A DNA stretch of 64,000 bases from the NCBI RefSeq assembly GCF_029504575.1, contig NZ_JAQFII010000001.1, positions 4,781,001-4,845,000 on the forward strand. Direction: 5' to 3'. Every line of letters begins with the position of its first letter. The stretch's first letter is position 1. Under the pieces are notes generated by a model. That model ran no database searches, was not told where the DNA came from, and saw only the letters and a list, made by a program, of their open reading frames with translations. The position numbers were made by a program, and so were the translations under genes. Shown one piece after another: positions 36,868 through 46,036 of the stretch. Source of the DNA: Streptomyces sp. SPB162. Lineage in GTDB: Bacteria > Actinomycetota > Actinomycetes > Streptomycetales > Streptomycetaceae.

Positions 36868-37805
36868 CCAGCACCCCCGCGAACCTCCGTCCGGTCGGCT
36901 CCCGCTTCATCGGCACCGGACAGCCCGTCTACGTCACCGGCGAGATCGGCATCAACCACAACGGTGACCTGGAGAACGCCTTCGCGCTCATCGACGCCGC
37001 GGTCGCGGCCGGCTGTGACGCGGTGAAGTTCCAGAAGCGCACGCCGGAGGTCTGCACCCCGCGTGACCAGTGGGAGATCGAGCGCGACACCCCCTGGGGC
37101 CGCATGACGTACATCGACTACCGGCACCGCGTCGAGTTCGACGAGAACGACTACAACGCCATCTCCGACTACTGCCGCAAGCGCGGCATCGACTGGTTCG
37201 CGTCCCCGTGGGACGTCGAGTCCGTCGCGTTCCTGGAGAAGTTCGACCTCCCGGCCCACAAGGTCGCCTCCGCCTGCCTCACCGACGACGACCTGCTGCG
37301 CGCGCTGCGCGCCACCGGCCGGACGATCATCCTCTCCACCGGCATGTCGACCCCGAAGCAGATCCGGCACGCCGTCGAGGTGCTCGGCAGCGACAACATC
37401 GTGATGTGCCACGCCACCTCGACGTACCCGGCCAAGCACGAAGAGCTCAACCTCCGCATGATCAACACCCTGCAGGCCGAGTACCCGAACGTGCCCGTCG
37501 GCTACTCGGGCCACGAGGTCGGCCTCCAGACGACGCTGGCCGCCGTCGCGCTCGGCGCGGTCTTCATCGAGCGCCACATCACCCTCGACCGCGCCATGTG
37601 GGGCTCCGACCAGGCCGCCTCCGTCGAGTCCCAGGGCCTGGAGCGTCTCGTCCGCGACATCCGCATCATCGAGACCTCGCTCGGCGACGGCGTCAAGAAG
37701 GTCTACGAGGGCGAGCTCGGCCCGATGAAGAAGCTCCGCCGCGTCCCCGGCGTCGTCGCCGAGTCCGAGGCCGCCGGCACGGACCGCGCCACCGCGTCCG
37801 TCTGA
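36864..37805 (+). CDS. Nonulosonate (sialic acid/Kdn) synthase, NeuB family
   Basis: A 313-residue enzyme condensing phosphoenolpyruvate with a six-carbon sugar. Typical family regions are EIGINHNGDLENAFALIDAA, AVKFQKRTPEVCTP, LSTGMSTPKQIRHAVE and MCHATSTYPAKHEELN, with metal ligands in VPVGYSGHEVGLQ and ERHITLDRAMWGSD. The C-terminal SAF (antifreeze-like) domain of ordinary NeuB (about 340-350 residues) is missing. In S. coelicolor the corresponding locus is linked to the Kdn-containing teichulosonic acid, so Kdn is the likely product. Confidence 0.88.
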   Translation: MTSTPANLRPVGSRFIGTGQPVYVTGEIGINHNGDLENAFALIDAAVAAGCDAVKFQKRTPEVCTPRDQWEIERDTPWGRMTYIDYRHRVEFDENDYNAISDYCRKRGIDWFASPWDVESVAFLEKFDLPAHKVASACLTDDDLLRALRATGRTIILSTGMSTPKQIRHAVEVLGSDNIVMCHATSTYPAKHEELNLRMINTLQAEYPNVPVGYSGHEVGLQTTLAAVALGAVFIERHITLDRAMWGSDQAASVESQGLERLVRDIRIIETSLGDGVKKVYEGELGPMKKLRRVPGVVAESEAAGTDRATASV

Positions 37806-37880
37806 CGACAGCGCCCCACCCGCCCCCATGACTCGAGGGCACCGCGCACCACGCGAACCATGACATCGAGGAGTACCGGG

Positions 37881-38996
37881 ATGACCGCGCCCGCATTCGG
37901 CCGGGGACCGCTCGCACTGGTCGAGTCCCCTGTCCAGCTCCTCAACGTCCTGGAGTGGTCGCACATACACCCCCCGACCGCGGCCGCCGCACCGCGTCCC
38001 GGGGCGGCTCCGGCCGTCCCGGGCGGCGGCCCGGTCACCGGACCGCTCACCGTCGTGGTGCTCTCGCCCCGCGACCCGATGAGCCGCGGGCAGCTGCGCC
38101 GGATGGCGGAGCTCGCCCGGGACGACGGCGTGCAAGTCCGCTGGTTCGAGGCCCGCTCCAACCGCCTCGGCCTGCTGCGTACCGCCCTGACCCTGGCGCC
38201 GCTGCTGCTGCGCGTGCGGCACCTCGTCATCGGCGATCCGTTCTCCCGGCTGGTGCAGGTGCTGCTGCCGCTGTGCCGGGCACGGGAGATCACCGTGGTC
38301 GACGACGGCACCGCGACCATGGAGTTCACCGAGATCCTGGGCAGCGGCGGCCGCCTGGTGCGCTGGCACCGCGCCGGCCGGCGGTCGCCCGTCGACGCGG
38401 CCTTCGCCGTCTTCGCCTCGGCCGCCCGCCGTCGGCTGACCCCCGGCCGCCGCCGCACCGTCGAACTCTTCAGCGCGATGCCCGCGACGCCGCCGGCCGG
38501 GATGGCGCTGCGCGCCAACCGGTTCGCGTGGACGCGGTCGCGCTTCGGTCCGCCGCGCATCAGCGCCGGCACCGACATCATCGGCACGTCCCTCGTCGAG
38601 ACCGGCGTCGTCGACCTCGACCGCTACCTCGCGGCGGTCGCCGGCCTCGCCGAGACCCACGGCGCCACCCGCTACTTCGCGCACCGCCGCGAGGACACGG
38701 CCAAGCTGCACCGGCTCGCCGTCGAGACCGGGCTGGAGATCGTCCGCCCGGACCTGCCACTGGAACTCGTCGCCCGCCGGGGGCCCATCGGGCACACCGT
38801 GCTCAGCTTCCCCTCCACGGTCGTCCACACGCTGCCGCTCGCGCTGGCCGGGACGGGGGTGAAGGTCGTCGTCCGCGACATCGACGACGGCTGGCTCACC
38901 CACACCGCCTCACCCCGCGCGCAAGGCTTCCTCTCCGGCATCACCGGCACGGCCAGGGACCTGCACGGCCTGACGTCGGCGACCGCGTCGGCCTGA
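37881..38996 (+). CDS. Putative sialyltransferase-like glycosyltransferase (GT52-like)
   Basis: A 371-residue protein beginning with GPLALVESPVQLLNVLEW, a start shared by GT52 and related CMP-sugar-dependent transferases. The middle has VVDDGTATMEF and RYFAHRREDTAKL, and the end has LSFPSTVVHTLPLALAG, a Ser-rich CMP-binding region. The ATG at 37881 has GAGGAG 7 bases upstream and is preferred to the ATG at 37860. It closes the plus-strand arm of the nonulosonate polymer locus and probably transfers the activated sugar to a wall glycan. Confidence 0.75.
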   Translation: MTAPAFGRGPLALVESPVQLLNVLEWSHIHPPTAAAAPRPGAAPAVPGGGPVTGPLTVVVLSPRDPMSRGQLRRMAELARDDGVQVRWFEARSNRLGLLRTALTLAPLLLRVRHLVIGDPFSRLVQVLLPLCRAREITVVDDGTATMEFTEILGSGGRLVRWHRAGRRSPVDAAFAVFASAARRRLTPGRRRTVELFSAMPATPPAGMALRANRFAWTRSRFGPPRISAGTDIIGTSLVETGVVDLDRYLAAVAGLAETHGATRYFAHRREDTAKLHRLAVETGLEIVRPDLPLELVARRGPIGHTVLSFPSTVVHTLPLALAGTGVKVVVRDIDDGWLTHTASPRAQGFLSGITGTARDLHGLTSATASA

Positions 38997-38998
38997 CC

Positions 38999-39215
38999 TC
39001 AGCCACGGCGACGGCGTGACGCGGGTGACGGCGTGACGCGGGTGGCGGCGTGACGCGGGCGACGGCGACCGCCTGACCCAGCGACGGCGACAGCGTGACG
39101 CGGGCGACAGCGTGACGCGGGTGGCGGCGACCGCCTGACTCAGCGACGGCGACAGCGTGACGTGGGCCACCGCGGCGGCGTGATGTCGGCCACAACCCGG
39201 TGTCCGCGACGGCGT
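38999..39215. repeat. Degenerate tandem repeats downstream of the GT52-like gene
   Basis: About 215 bases of imperfect repeats of GCGACGGCGTGACGCGGGTG-like units, 18-60 bases long in different registers. They begin with the last codons of the preceding gene. They look like slipped-strand expansions of a GC-rich sequence. The rest of the gap to 39534 holds no recognised gene. Confidence 0.7.
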
Positions 39216-39534
39216 GACGCTCGCGGGACTCTCCACAGCCGCGCGCCCCTCGAAACTCCGAGGTCCCGGCGGCCCCACCGGTCCGAGCCCGTCGGCCACC
39301 CGAGCGGCGTGAGCCCGCGCGCTTCGAGTGGGCCGCGACACGCGGCCCCTACGCTGCCGGCCGCAGGCCGAACCGTTGCCTCGCGATCGTTCGGTCGTTG
39401 AGCGAGGATGGGAGGGGTGGTGCAGGCCCAACAGGCCGTGTTACCCCCCGGAGGGATTGGGTATGCGCCGATCGGGTGATTTCTTCTCCTCCAACAGGAA
39501 TGAATTTCTCTCGATCAACGCTGGAGGATCTCTC

Positions 39535-40668
39535 ATGGGGCCTACGCTGTCGGAGGTGAACGACTCACCCGCAGTGCCATCGAGCGCGCTGCCCGCCGGG
39601 CTGCGCGCCGAACTGATCGCGTTCCACCGGGACTTCGGCCTCCGCCCCATGACGGGCCGGGGGCTCGGCAGGGCTGCCGCCGAGGCCTACACGGCCCGGC
39701 TGGAGCAGGACGGACTACGGCCGTGGGCACTGCCCGGCGGAGCCGGAACCGTCTGCGACATCGGCGCCACCGACCCGACGCGCCCGCGCCTCGCGCTCCA
39801 CAGCGACATCGACGCGGTGCTGCTCGGCGCCGGTCTGGCGCTCGCCGCGCTGGAACGTGAGGGCAGGCTGCCCCGCCCCGTGCGGCTGATCCTGCGGCCC
39901 GCGGACGCGACGGTGCAGGCGGCTTCGGGCGGAGCCCTCGGCGCCATCGAGGCGCAGGTGCTGGAGGGCGTCGACCGGATCCTGGCCGTGCACGGCGACC
40001 CGTCCATCGACGCCGGAGGCCTCGGCCTGCGGCAGGGCCCGATCACCGCGGCCGTCGGCCGCCTGGTGCTGAAGCTGGACGGCGCGGGCGGCCACAGCGC
40101 CCGCCCGCACCTGACAACCGACCTGGTGATGGCCACCGCGAAGATGGCCACCGAGCTGCCGGCGGTGCTGGCCCGCAGGATGGACCCGCGCTCGGGCGTC
40201 CGGGTCGTGTGGGACCGCATCGAGGCCGGTCACGCCTGCAACGTGATCCCGCAGCACGCGGAGCTGGAGGGCACCGTCCGCTTCCTGGACCTGGCGGCCT
40301 GGCGCGACGCGCCCGACCTGGTGCACGAGGTGATCGACCAGGTGGCCGGCATGTACCGGGCGAAGTGCGAGATCCAGTACCAGCGTGTCGTCCCGCCGGT
40401 CGTCAACGAGGTGGGGTCGACCGAACTGCTGCGGGAGGCGATGACGCTGAGCCGTGGCGCGCACGCCGTCGAGGACACCGGCCAGAGCCTCGGCGCCGAG
40501 GACTTCGCCTGGTACCTGGAGCACGTGCCGGGAGCGCTCGCCAGACTCGGCGTCCGACCCGCCCTCGGGCCGCCGCGACACGGCGCCCATCCGGGTGAAC
40601 CGGTGGGCTCCGAGGACCCGGTCGTGATCGGCGCGGAGCTGTTCACAGGTGCTGCGCTGCTGGTCTGA
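39535..40668 (+). CDS. M20-family amidohydrolase-like protein lacking metal-binding motifs
   Basis: A 377-residue relative of M20D amidohydrolases. The dimerisation domain and C-terminus are well kept (LDGAGGHSARPHLTTDLVMA, AGHACNVIPQHAELEGTVRF, SLGAEDFAWYLE). The N-terminal catalytic part is damaged: the HPELG region reads RPMTG, and the loop with CGHDxH is missing, HSDIDA running straight into VLLGAGLALAA. The PAEE motif reads PADA. It therefore lacks most ligands of the two-zinc site and is probably inactive or repurposed. GGAGG lies 7 bases before the ATG at 39535. Confidence 0.8.
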   Translation: MGPTLSEVNDSPAVPSSALPAGLRAELIAFHRDFGLRPMTGRGLGRAAAEAYTARLEQDGLRPWALPGGAGTVCDIGATDPTRPRLALHSDIDAVLLGAGLALAALEREGRLPRPVRLILRPADATVQAASGGALGAIEAQVLEGVDRILAVHGDPSIDAGGLGLRQGPITAAVGRLVLKLDGAGGHSARPHLTTDLVMATAKMATELPAVLARRMDPRSGVRVVWDRIEAGHACNVIPQHAELEGTVRFLDLAAWRDAPDLVHEVIDQVAGMYRAKCEIQYQRVVPPVVNEVGSTELLREAMTLSRGAHAVEDTGQSLGAEDFAWYLEHVPGALARLGVRPALGPPRHGAHPGEPVGSEDPVVIGAELFTGAALLV

Positions 40669-40821
40669 CGGTGGGTGGCAGAGTGCACACGAGTGGTTCA
40701 CCTGGCCGAAATGCGTCGATCCGATAACAGGTCTTCATTCAGGCTTTACCTGACATCTACGCGCGTTAAGCTCCCGCTTAGCCAGCGCCGGACGGGGCGC
40801 TTTCGAATGAAGGGGACCCTC

Positions 40822-41856
40822 GTGCGCCGGGTTACCAAGATCGTTGCCGCGGGTGTAGCTTCCGCGGCCCTCGCCCTCACCGCCACCGCGTGTGGCAGCA
40901 GCAGCTCCGACGACAGCAAGGACAAGGGCGTAGGCATCGCCTACGACGTCGGCGGCCGAGGCGACCACTCCTTCAACGACTCCGCCGCGAAGGGCCTGGA
41001 CAAGGCCAAGGCGGAATTCAAGGTGGGCAGCAAGGAGCTCACCGCGAAGAACACCGACACCGAGGCGGACCGCGAGCAGAAGCTCAACGACCTCGCCGGT
41101 GCGGGCTACAACCCGGTCATCGGTGTCGGCTTCGCCTACGCCGACTCGGTGAAGGCCGTCTCGAAGAAGTTCCCGAAGACGACCTTCGCGATCGTCGACT
41201 CCGTGGTCGACGGCGCGAACATCGACAGCATCAACTTCACCGAGGAGCAGAGCTCCTACCTGGCGGGTGTCGCCGCCGCGCTGAAGACCAAGACCAACAA
41301 GATCGGCTTCATCGGCGGTGTGGACACCACGCTGATCAAGAAGTTCGCGGGCGGTTTCCAGCAGGGCGTCAAGGACACCAAGCCGTCGGCCACCGTCGAC
41401 ATCGAGTACATCACCCAGGGTGGCGACTTCTCCGGCTTCGCGAAGCCGGCTGAGGGCAAGGCCAAGGCCAAGGGCATGCTCGACCGCGGCATCGACGTGA
41501 TCTACGCCGCCGCGGGCAGCTCCGGCGCCGGCGCCATCGAGGCCGTCGCGGCCAAGAAGGGCACCTGGGCGATCGGCGTCGACGGCGACCAGTACCAGGA
41601 CAAGGGTCTGGCGCAGTACAAGACCTCGATCCTGACCTCCGCCGTCAAGAACGTCGACGGTGCGGTCTACGAGGTCATCAAGAGCGTCAAGGACGGCAAG
41701 CCGCTGGTCGGCACGCACGTCTACAACCTCTCCGCGGGCGGCGTCGGCCTGGCCACCTCCGGTGGCTACATCGACGACATCAAGGCCCAGATCGACGCGG
41801 CCACGAAGAAGATCACCGACGGTACGCTGAAGGTCAACACGACTCCGACCGGCTGA
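40822..41856 (+). CDS. BMP/PnrA-like nucleoside-binding lipoprotein
   Basis: A 344-residue substrate-binding lipoprotein of the BMP family for the ABC transporter encoded just downstream. The lipobox is LTATACG, followed by a Ser-rich linker. The binding fold has GRGDHSFNDSAAKGL near the N-terminus, VGFAYADSVKAVSKKFPKTT, and IYAAAGSSGAGAIEAV. The GTG at 40822, with AAGGGGA 5 bases upstream, fits the usual signal length better than the ATG at 40807. A terminator after the gene probably sets its expression above that of the permeases. Confidence 0.88.
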   Translation: MRRVTKIVAAGVASAALALTATACGSSSSDDSKDKGVGIAYDVGGRGDHSFNDSAAKGLDKAKAEFKVGSKELTAKNTDTEADREQKLNDLAGAGYNPVIGVGFAYADSVKAVSKKFPKTTFAIVDSVVDGANIDSINFTEEQSSYLAGVAAALKTKTNKIGFIGGVDTTLIKKFAGGFQQGVKDTKPSATVDIEYITQGGDFSGFAKPAEGKAKAKGMLDRGIDVIYAAAGSSGAGAIEAVAAKKGTWAIGVDGDQYQDKGLAQYKTSILTSAVKNVDGAVYEVIKSVKDGKPLVGTHVYNLSAGGVGLATSGGYIDDIKAQIDAATKKITDGTLKVNTTPTG

Positions 41857-41864
41857 TCACCGAC

Positions 41865-41908
41865 GCGAGGCCCGGCAAGGGAGCGTGACGTTCCCGGCCG
41901 GGCCTCGC
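41865..41908 (+). terminator. Terminator between the binding protein and ABC genes
   Basis: Perfect 12-bp arms (41865-41876, 41897-41908) with a 20-base loop, 9 bases after the stop of the lipoprotein gene. It may attenuate read-through into the transporter genes. Confidence 0.7.
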
Positions 41909-42036
41909 GGTCTGTGCGGCCACCGTGCCGCAAGTAACCCGCGACAACTGTGGATCTGGCGCCGCTACGCGCGTAGAGTCCGATCCTCGCGATACGTTCG
42001 CCCCCATCGCTCCGCTCTGCCCCGCGAGGAGAGTGC

Positions 42037-43653
42037 GTCATCAACGCGTCCAGCAGTCCCCCCGCCGTCGAACTCCGCGGCATCACGAAACGCTTCCCTG
42101 GCGTCGTCGCCAACCGGGACATCGACATCACCGTGCTCCGTGGCACCGTCCACGCCCTGGTCGGCGAGAACGGCGCGGGCAAGTCGACCCTCATGAAGAT
42201 CCTTTACGGGATGCAGCGCCCCGACGAGGGGACCATCACCCTCGACGGCACGAAGGCCGACCTGCACACCCCGGCCGACGCCATCCGGCTCGGCATCGGG
42301 ATGGTGCACCAGCACTTCATGCTGGCCGACAACCTCACCGTGCTGGAGAACATCGTTCTCGGCGCGGAGCAGTTGCACGGCATCGGCGGCAAGGCCCGCG
42401 CCAAGATCGTGGAACTCTCCGACGCCTACGGCCTCGGCGTCCGCCCCGACCTCCTCGTCGAGGACCTCGGAGTCGCCGACCGCCAGCGCGTGGAGATCCT
42501 CAAGGTCCTCTACCGCGGCGCCCGCACCCTGATCCTGGACGAGCCGACAGCGGTCCTCGTGCCGCAGGAGGTCGAAGCGCTCTTCGCCAACCTCCGCGAG
42601 CTCAAGTCCGAGGGCCTGACGATCATCTTCATCTCGCACAAGTTGGGCGAGGTGCTCTCGGTCGCCGACGCGATCACGGTCATCCGCCGCGGCACGACGG
42701 TCGGCGACGCCGACCCGAAGTCGGTCACCGTCAAGCAGCTCGCCGAGCTCATGGTCGGCAGCGAGCTGCCGTCGCCGGAGACGCGGGAGTCCACGGTGAC
42801 CACCGACGTGCTGCTCACCGTCGAGGGGCTCACGCTCTCCGACTCGGGCGTGGAGTCGATCGCGAACTCCTCGGGCCGCCTCTTCATCGAGGAGGCCGAG
42901 GCCAGGGACGCCCGTCGACTTCTCGACGACGTCTCCCTCACCATCCACAAGGGCGAGATCCTCGGCATCGCCGGGGTCGAGGGCAACGGACAGTCCGAAC
43001 TGGTCGAGGCCATCATGGGGATGCGGACCCCCGACGCCGGGGTGATCACCCTGGACGGCGCCGACATCACCACCACCCCCACCCGCAAGCGGCGCGAGGA
43101 CGGCATCGGGTACATCCCCGAGGACCGCCACCGGCACGGCCTGCTCCTCGAGGGCACGCTGTGGGAGAACCGCATCCTCGGCCACGTCACCGAGAAGCCC
43201 AACAGCCGCGGCGCGCTGCTGGACCTGACCGCGGCCCGCCGCGACACCGAGCGGATCGTCAAGGAGTACGACGTCCGCACGCCCGGCATCGAGGTCACCG
43301 CGGCCTCCCTCTCCGGCGGCAACCAGCAGAAGCTGATCGTCGGCCGCGAGATGAGCCACCTGCCCAAGCTGCTGATCGCCGCGCACCCGACCCGCGGTGT
43401 GGACGTCGGCGCGCAGGCGCAGATCTGGGACCAGATCCGGCAGGCCCGCCGCGAGGGCCTCGCCGTGCTGCTGATCTCCGCCGACCTGGACGAGCTGATC
43501 GGCCTGTCCGACACCCTGCGGGTGATGTACCGCGGCCGCCTGGTCGCGGACGCCGACCCCGCCACGATCACTCCTGAGGAGCTGGGTTCCGCCATGACCG
43601 GCGCCGCTTCCGGCCGGCTCGAGCACACGGACGCCGAAGGAGAGGACCGATGA
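42037..43653 (+). CDS. Nucleoside ABC transporter ATPase with two nucleotide-binding domains
   Basis: A double-ATPase of the carbohydrate/nucleoside-uptake type. Domain 1 has GENGAGKST, a degenerate signature LGVADRQRVEILK, and LILDEPTAVL. Domain 2 has the altered Walker A GVEGNGQSEL and the signature LSGGNQQKLIVGRE. The family's first residues (INASSSPPAVELRGITKRFP) are encoded from 42040, but no ATG, GTG or TTG is in frame before them. GTC 42037 or ATC 42040, behind the ribosome site GAGGAGA, is the implied start. The next usable start, GTG 42133, would cut off the first strand. It overlaps the next gene by ATGA. Confidence 0.85.
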   Translation, partial: VINASSSPPAVELRGITKRFPGVVANRDIDITVLRGTVHALVGENGAGKSTLMKILYGMQRPDEGTITLDGTKADLHTPADAIRLGIGMVHQHFMLADNLTVLENIVLGAEQLHGIGGKARAKIVELSDAYGLGVRPDLLVEDLGVADRQRVEILKVLYRGARTLILDEPTAVLVPQEVEALFANLRELKSEGLTIIFISHKLGEVLSVADAITVIRRGTTVGDADPKSVTVKQLAELMVGSELPSPETRESTVTTDVLLTVEGLTLSDSGVESIANSSGRLFIEEAEARDARRLLDDVSLTIHKGEILGIAGVEGNGQSELVEAIMGMRTPDAGVITLDGADITTTPTRKRREDGIGYIPEDRHRHGLLLEGTLWENRILGHVTEKPNSRGALLDLTAARRDTERIVKEYDVRTPGIEVTAASLSGGNQQKLIVGREMSHLPKLLIAAHPTRGVDVGAQAQIWDQIRQARREGLAVLLISADLDELIGLSDTLRVMYRGRLVADADPATITPEELGSAMTGAASGRLEHTDAEGEDR

Positions 43654-44762
43654 AGAAGTTCGACAAGGATCGGCTGATCCTCGGCCTGGCCGCTCCCGTG
43701 CTCGCGATCGTCGCCGCCTTCGTACTCACCGCGCTCGTGCTCCTGGCCACCGGCAAGGAACCGTTCCACGCGTTCAACGTGATGTTCGACAAGGGCCTGA
43801 CGAGCGACAGCCAGGTCTTCATCCTCAACAAGGCGACGCCGTACTACCTCGCCGGCATCGCGGTGGCCATCGGCTTCCGGATGAACCTGTTCAACATCGG
43901 CGTCGACGGCCAGTACCGCCTCGCGGCCTTCTTCGCGGCCGTCGTCGGCGGCGCGGTGAACCTGCCCGCCATCGTCCAGATCCCGCTGATCATCCTCACC
44001 GCGGTGCTCGTCGGCGCGATGTGGGCGGGAATCGCGGGTCTGCTGAAGGTGACCCGGGGCGTCAGCGAGGTCATCACCACGATCATGCTGAACGCCATCG
44101 CCACGGCGGTGATCGGTTACTTCATGATCCCCGGCCGGCTCGCCCAGCTGCACGCGGACACGAACTCGGTCTCCACCAAGGAACTGCCCTCCTCGGGGCA
44201 CTTCTTCGGGTTCGACATGGGCACGGACGGCACGATCTGGGGCTTCATCGTCGTCGCCGCCCTGATCGGTGTCCTCTACTGGTTCGGCCTGTCGCGCACC
44301 CGGTTCGGCTTCGACCTGCAGACGGTCGGCCGCTCGGAGTCCGCGGCCGAGGCGAGCGGCGTCGACGTCAAGCGCATGGTCATCACCAGCATGCTGCTGT
44401 CGGGCGGCATCGCCGGCCTGGTCGGCATGCCGGTGCTGCTCAACGACGCGCACCAGTACAGCACCGAGTTCCCGGCCGGCATCGGCTTCACGGGCATCGC
44501 CGTGGCGCTGCTCGGCCGCAACCACCCGATCGGCATCGCGCTGGCCGCGCTGCTGTGGGGCTGGTTGGAAATCGCCTCCAGCAAGCTGGAGTTCGAGGAC
44601 TACGACAAGGAGATCGTCGGCGTCATGCAGGGCATCATCGTGCTCTGCGTCGTCGTCGCCTACGAGGTCGTCCGCCGCTACGGAATCAGGCGCCAGCAAC
44701 AGAAGGTCGGCGAAGAACTCGCCGCCCAGGCCCGCAACGCCCAGCAGGAGGTGGCAGCGTGA
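43650..44762 (+). CDS. Nucleoside ABC transporter permease 1
   Basis: A 370-residue membrane permease with about ten helices, of the BPD_transp_2 type found with BMP-family binding proteins. The region FRMNLFNIGVDGQYRLAAFF is typical, as is RTRFGFDLQTVGRSESAAEA, which contacts the ATPase. It overlaps the ATPase gene (ATGA) and permease 2 (GTGA). Confidence 0.92.
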   Translation: MKKFDKDRLILGLAAPVLAIVAAFVLTALVLLATGKEPFHAFNVMFDKGLTSDSQVFILNKATPYYLAGIAVAIGFRMNLFNIGVDGQYRLAAFFAAVVGGAVNLPAIVQIPLIILTAVLVGAMWAGIAGLLKVTRGVSEVITTIMLNAIATAVIGYFMIPGRLAQLHADTNSVSTKELPSSGHFFGFDMGTDGTIWGFIVVAALIGVLYWFGLSRTRFGFDLQTVGRSESAAEASGVDVKRMVITSMLLSGGIAGLVGMPVLLNDAHQYSTEFPAGIGFTGIAVALLGRNHPIGIALAALLWGWLEIASSKLEFEDYDKEIVGVMQGIIVLCVVVAYEVVRRYGIRRQQQKVGEELAAQARNAQQEVAA

Positions 44763-46036
44763 GCGCCACGGCTACCCCCGGCAAGACCGCCAAGAGCCCC
44801 GCGGCGAAGATCCGCGCCAAGCTCACCGTCTCCCGTGTGCTGTTGATCGTCGCGGGTGCGCTGATCCTCATCTCCGCGGTCCGCGCTATCACCGGCGCCA
44901 ACGACATGACGTCGTCCGGACAGATCTCCGGCGCCCTGACCATGGCCGTGCCGATCGGCCTCGCCGGGCTCGGCGGCCTGTGGTCGGAGCGGGCCGGCGT
45001 GGTCAACATCGGCCTCGAGGGCATGATGATGCTCGGCATGTTCTTCGGGGCATGGGCGGGCTGGCAGACCAACCCGTGGCTCGCGGTCGTCGCCGGCATC
45101 CTCGGCGGCGCGCTCGGCGGTCTGATCCACGCCGTCGTCACCGTGACCTTCGGCGTCGACCACATCGTCTCCGGTGTGGCGATCAACATCCTGGCGCTGG
45201 GCGCCACGCAGTACCTCGCCAAGATCTGGTTCAGCATGGGCGAGGCGGCGGAGAAGGGCGGCAGCCCCAAGCAGTCGCCGCCGATGGACGACATCAAGTC
45301 GTTCACCGTCCCCGGCCTCTCCGACTGGCTGCACACCCTCGAAGGCCACCACTGGTTCCTGGTCTCGGACCTCGCCGGGATCATCGGAGGCCTGGTCACC
45401 GACCTGTCGTCGCTGACCATCCTGGCCGTGCTGCTCTTCGTCGGCACGTTCTTCGTCCTGTGGCGGACCGCGTTCGGCCTGCGGCTGCGCTCCTGCGGTG
45501 AGAACCCGATCGCCGCCGAGTCGCTGGGTGTCAACGTCTACAAGTACAAGTACCTGGCGGTGATCGCCTCCGGCGGCCTCGCCGGCCTCGGCGGCGCCTT
45601 CCTCGCCATCGTCCCCTCGCACATCTACAACGAGGGCCAGACCGGCGGCCGCGGCTACATCGGCCTCGCCGCCATGATCTTCGGCAACTGGCGGCCCGGC
45701 GGCCTCGCCATGGGCGCGGGCCTGTTCGGTTACTCCGACAGCCTGCAGCTGCGCAACGGCGGCGAGACCGTGCACGCGCTGCTGCTGGCGCTCGCCGTCG
45801 GCCTGATCGCGCTGGCCGCCTGGCGGCTCTACCAGAAGAAGTACGTGCCGGCGGTGATCGGCGCGGCCGTCGCCGTGCTGCTGGTGGTCTGGTACGCGCT
45901 GACCGACACCGTGCCCGACCAGCTCGTCGGGGCCACGCCGTACATCGTCACCCTGCTGGTGCTCGCGCTCGCCTCCCAGCGACTGCGGATGCCGAAGGCC
46001 GACGGCCAGCCGTACCGGAAGGGCCAGGGCAAGTGA
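44759..46036 (+). CDS. Nucleoside ABC transporter permease 2
   Basis: A 425-residue permease that forms the second half of the channel. GLWSERAGVVNIGLEGMMML matches the N-terminal family pattern, and RTAFGLRLRSCGENPIAAES the coupling region. GTG 44759 overlaps the previous stop. The gene overlaps cdd by GTGA, so uptake and deamination are co-translated. Confidence 0.92.
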   Translation: MSATATPGKTAKSPAAKIRAKLTVSRVLLIVAGALILISAVRAITGANDMTSSGQISGALTMAVPIGLAGLGGLWSERAGVVNIGLEGMMMLGMFFGAWAGWQTNPWLAVVAGILGGALGGLIHAVVTVTFGVDHIVSGVAINILALGATQYLAKIWFSMGEAAEKGGSPKQSPPMDDIKSFTVPGLSDWLHTLEGHHWFLVSDLAGIIGGLVTDLSSLTILAVLLFVGTFFVLWRTAFGLRLRSCGENPIAAESLGVNVYKYKYLAVIASGGLAGLGGAFLAIVPSHIYNEGQTGGRGYIGLAAMIFGNWRPGGLAMGAGLFGYSDSLQLRNGGETVHALLLALAVGLIALAAWRLYQKKYVPAVIGAAVAVLLVVWYALTDTVPDQLVGATPYIVTLLVLALASQRLRMPKADGQPYRKGQGK

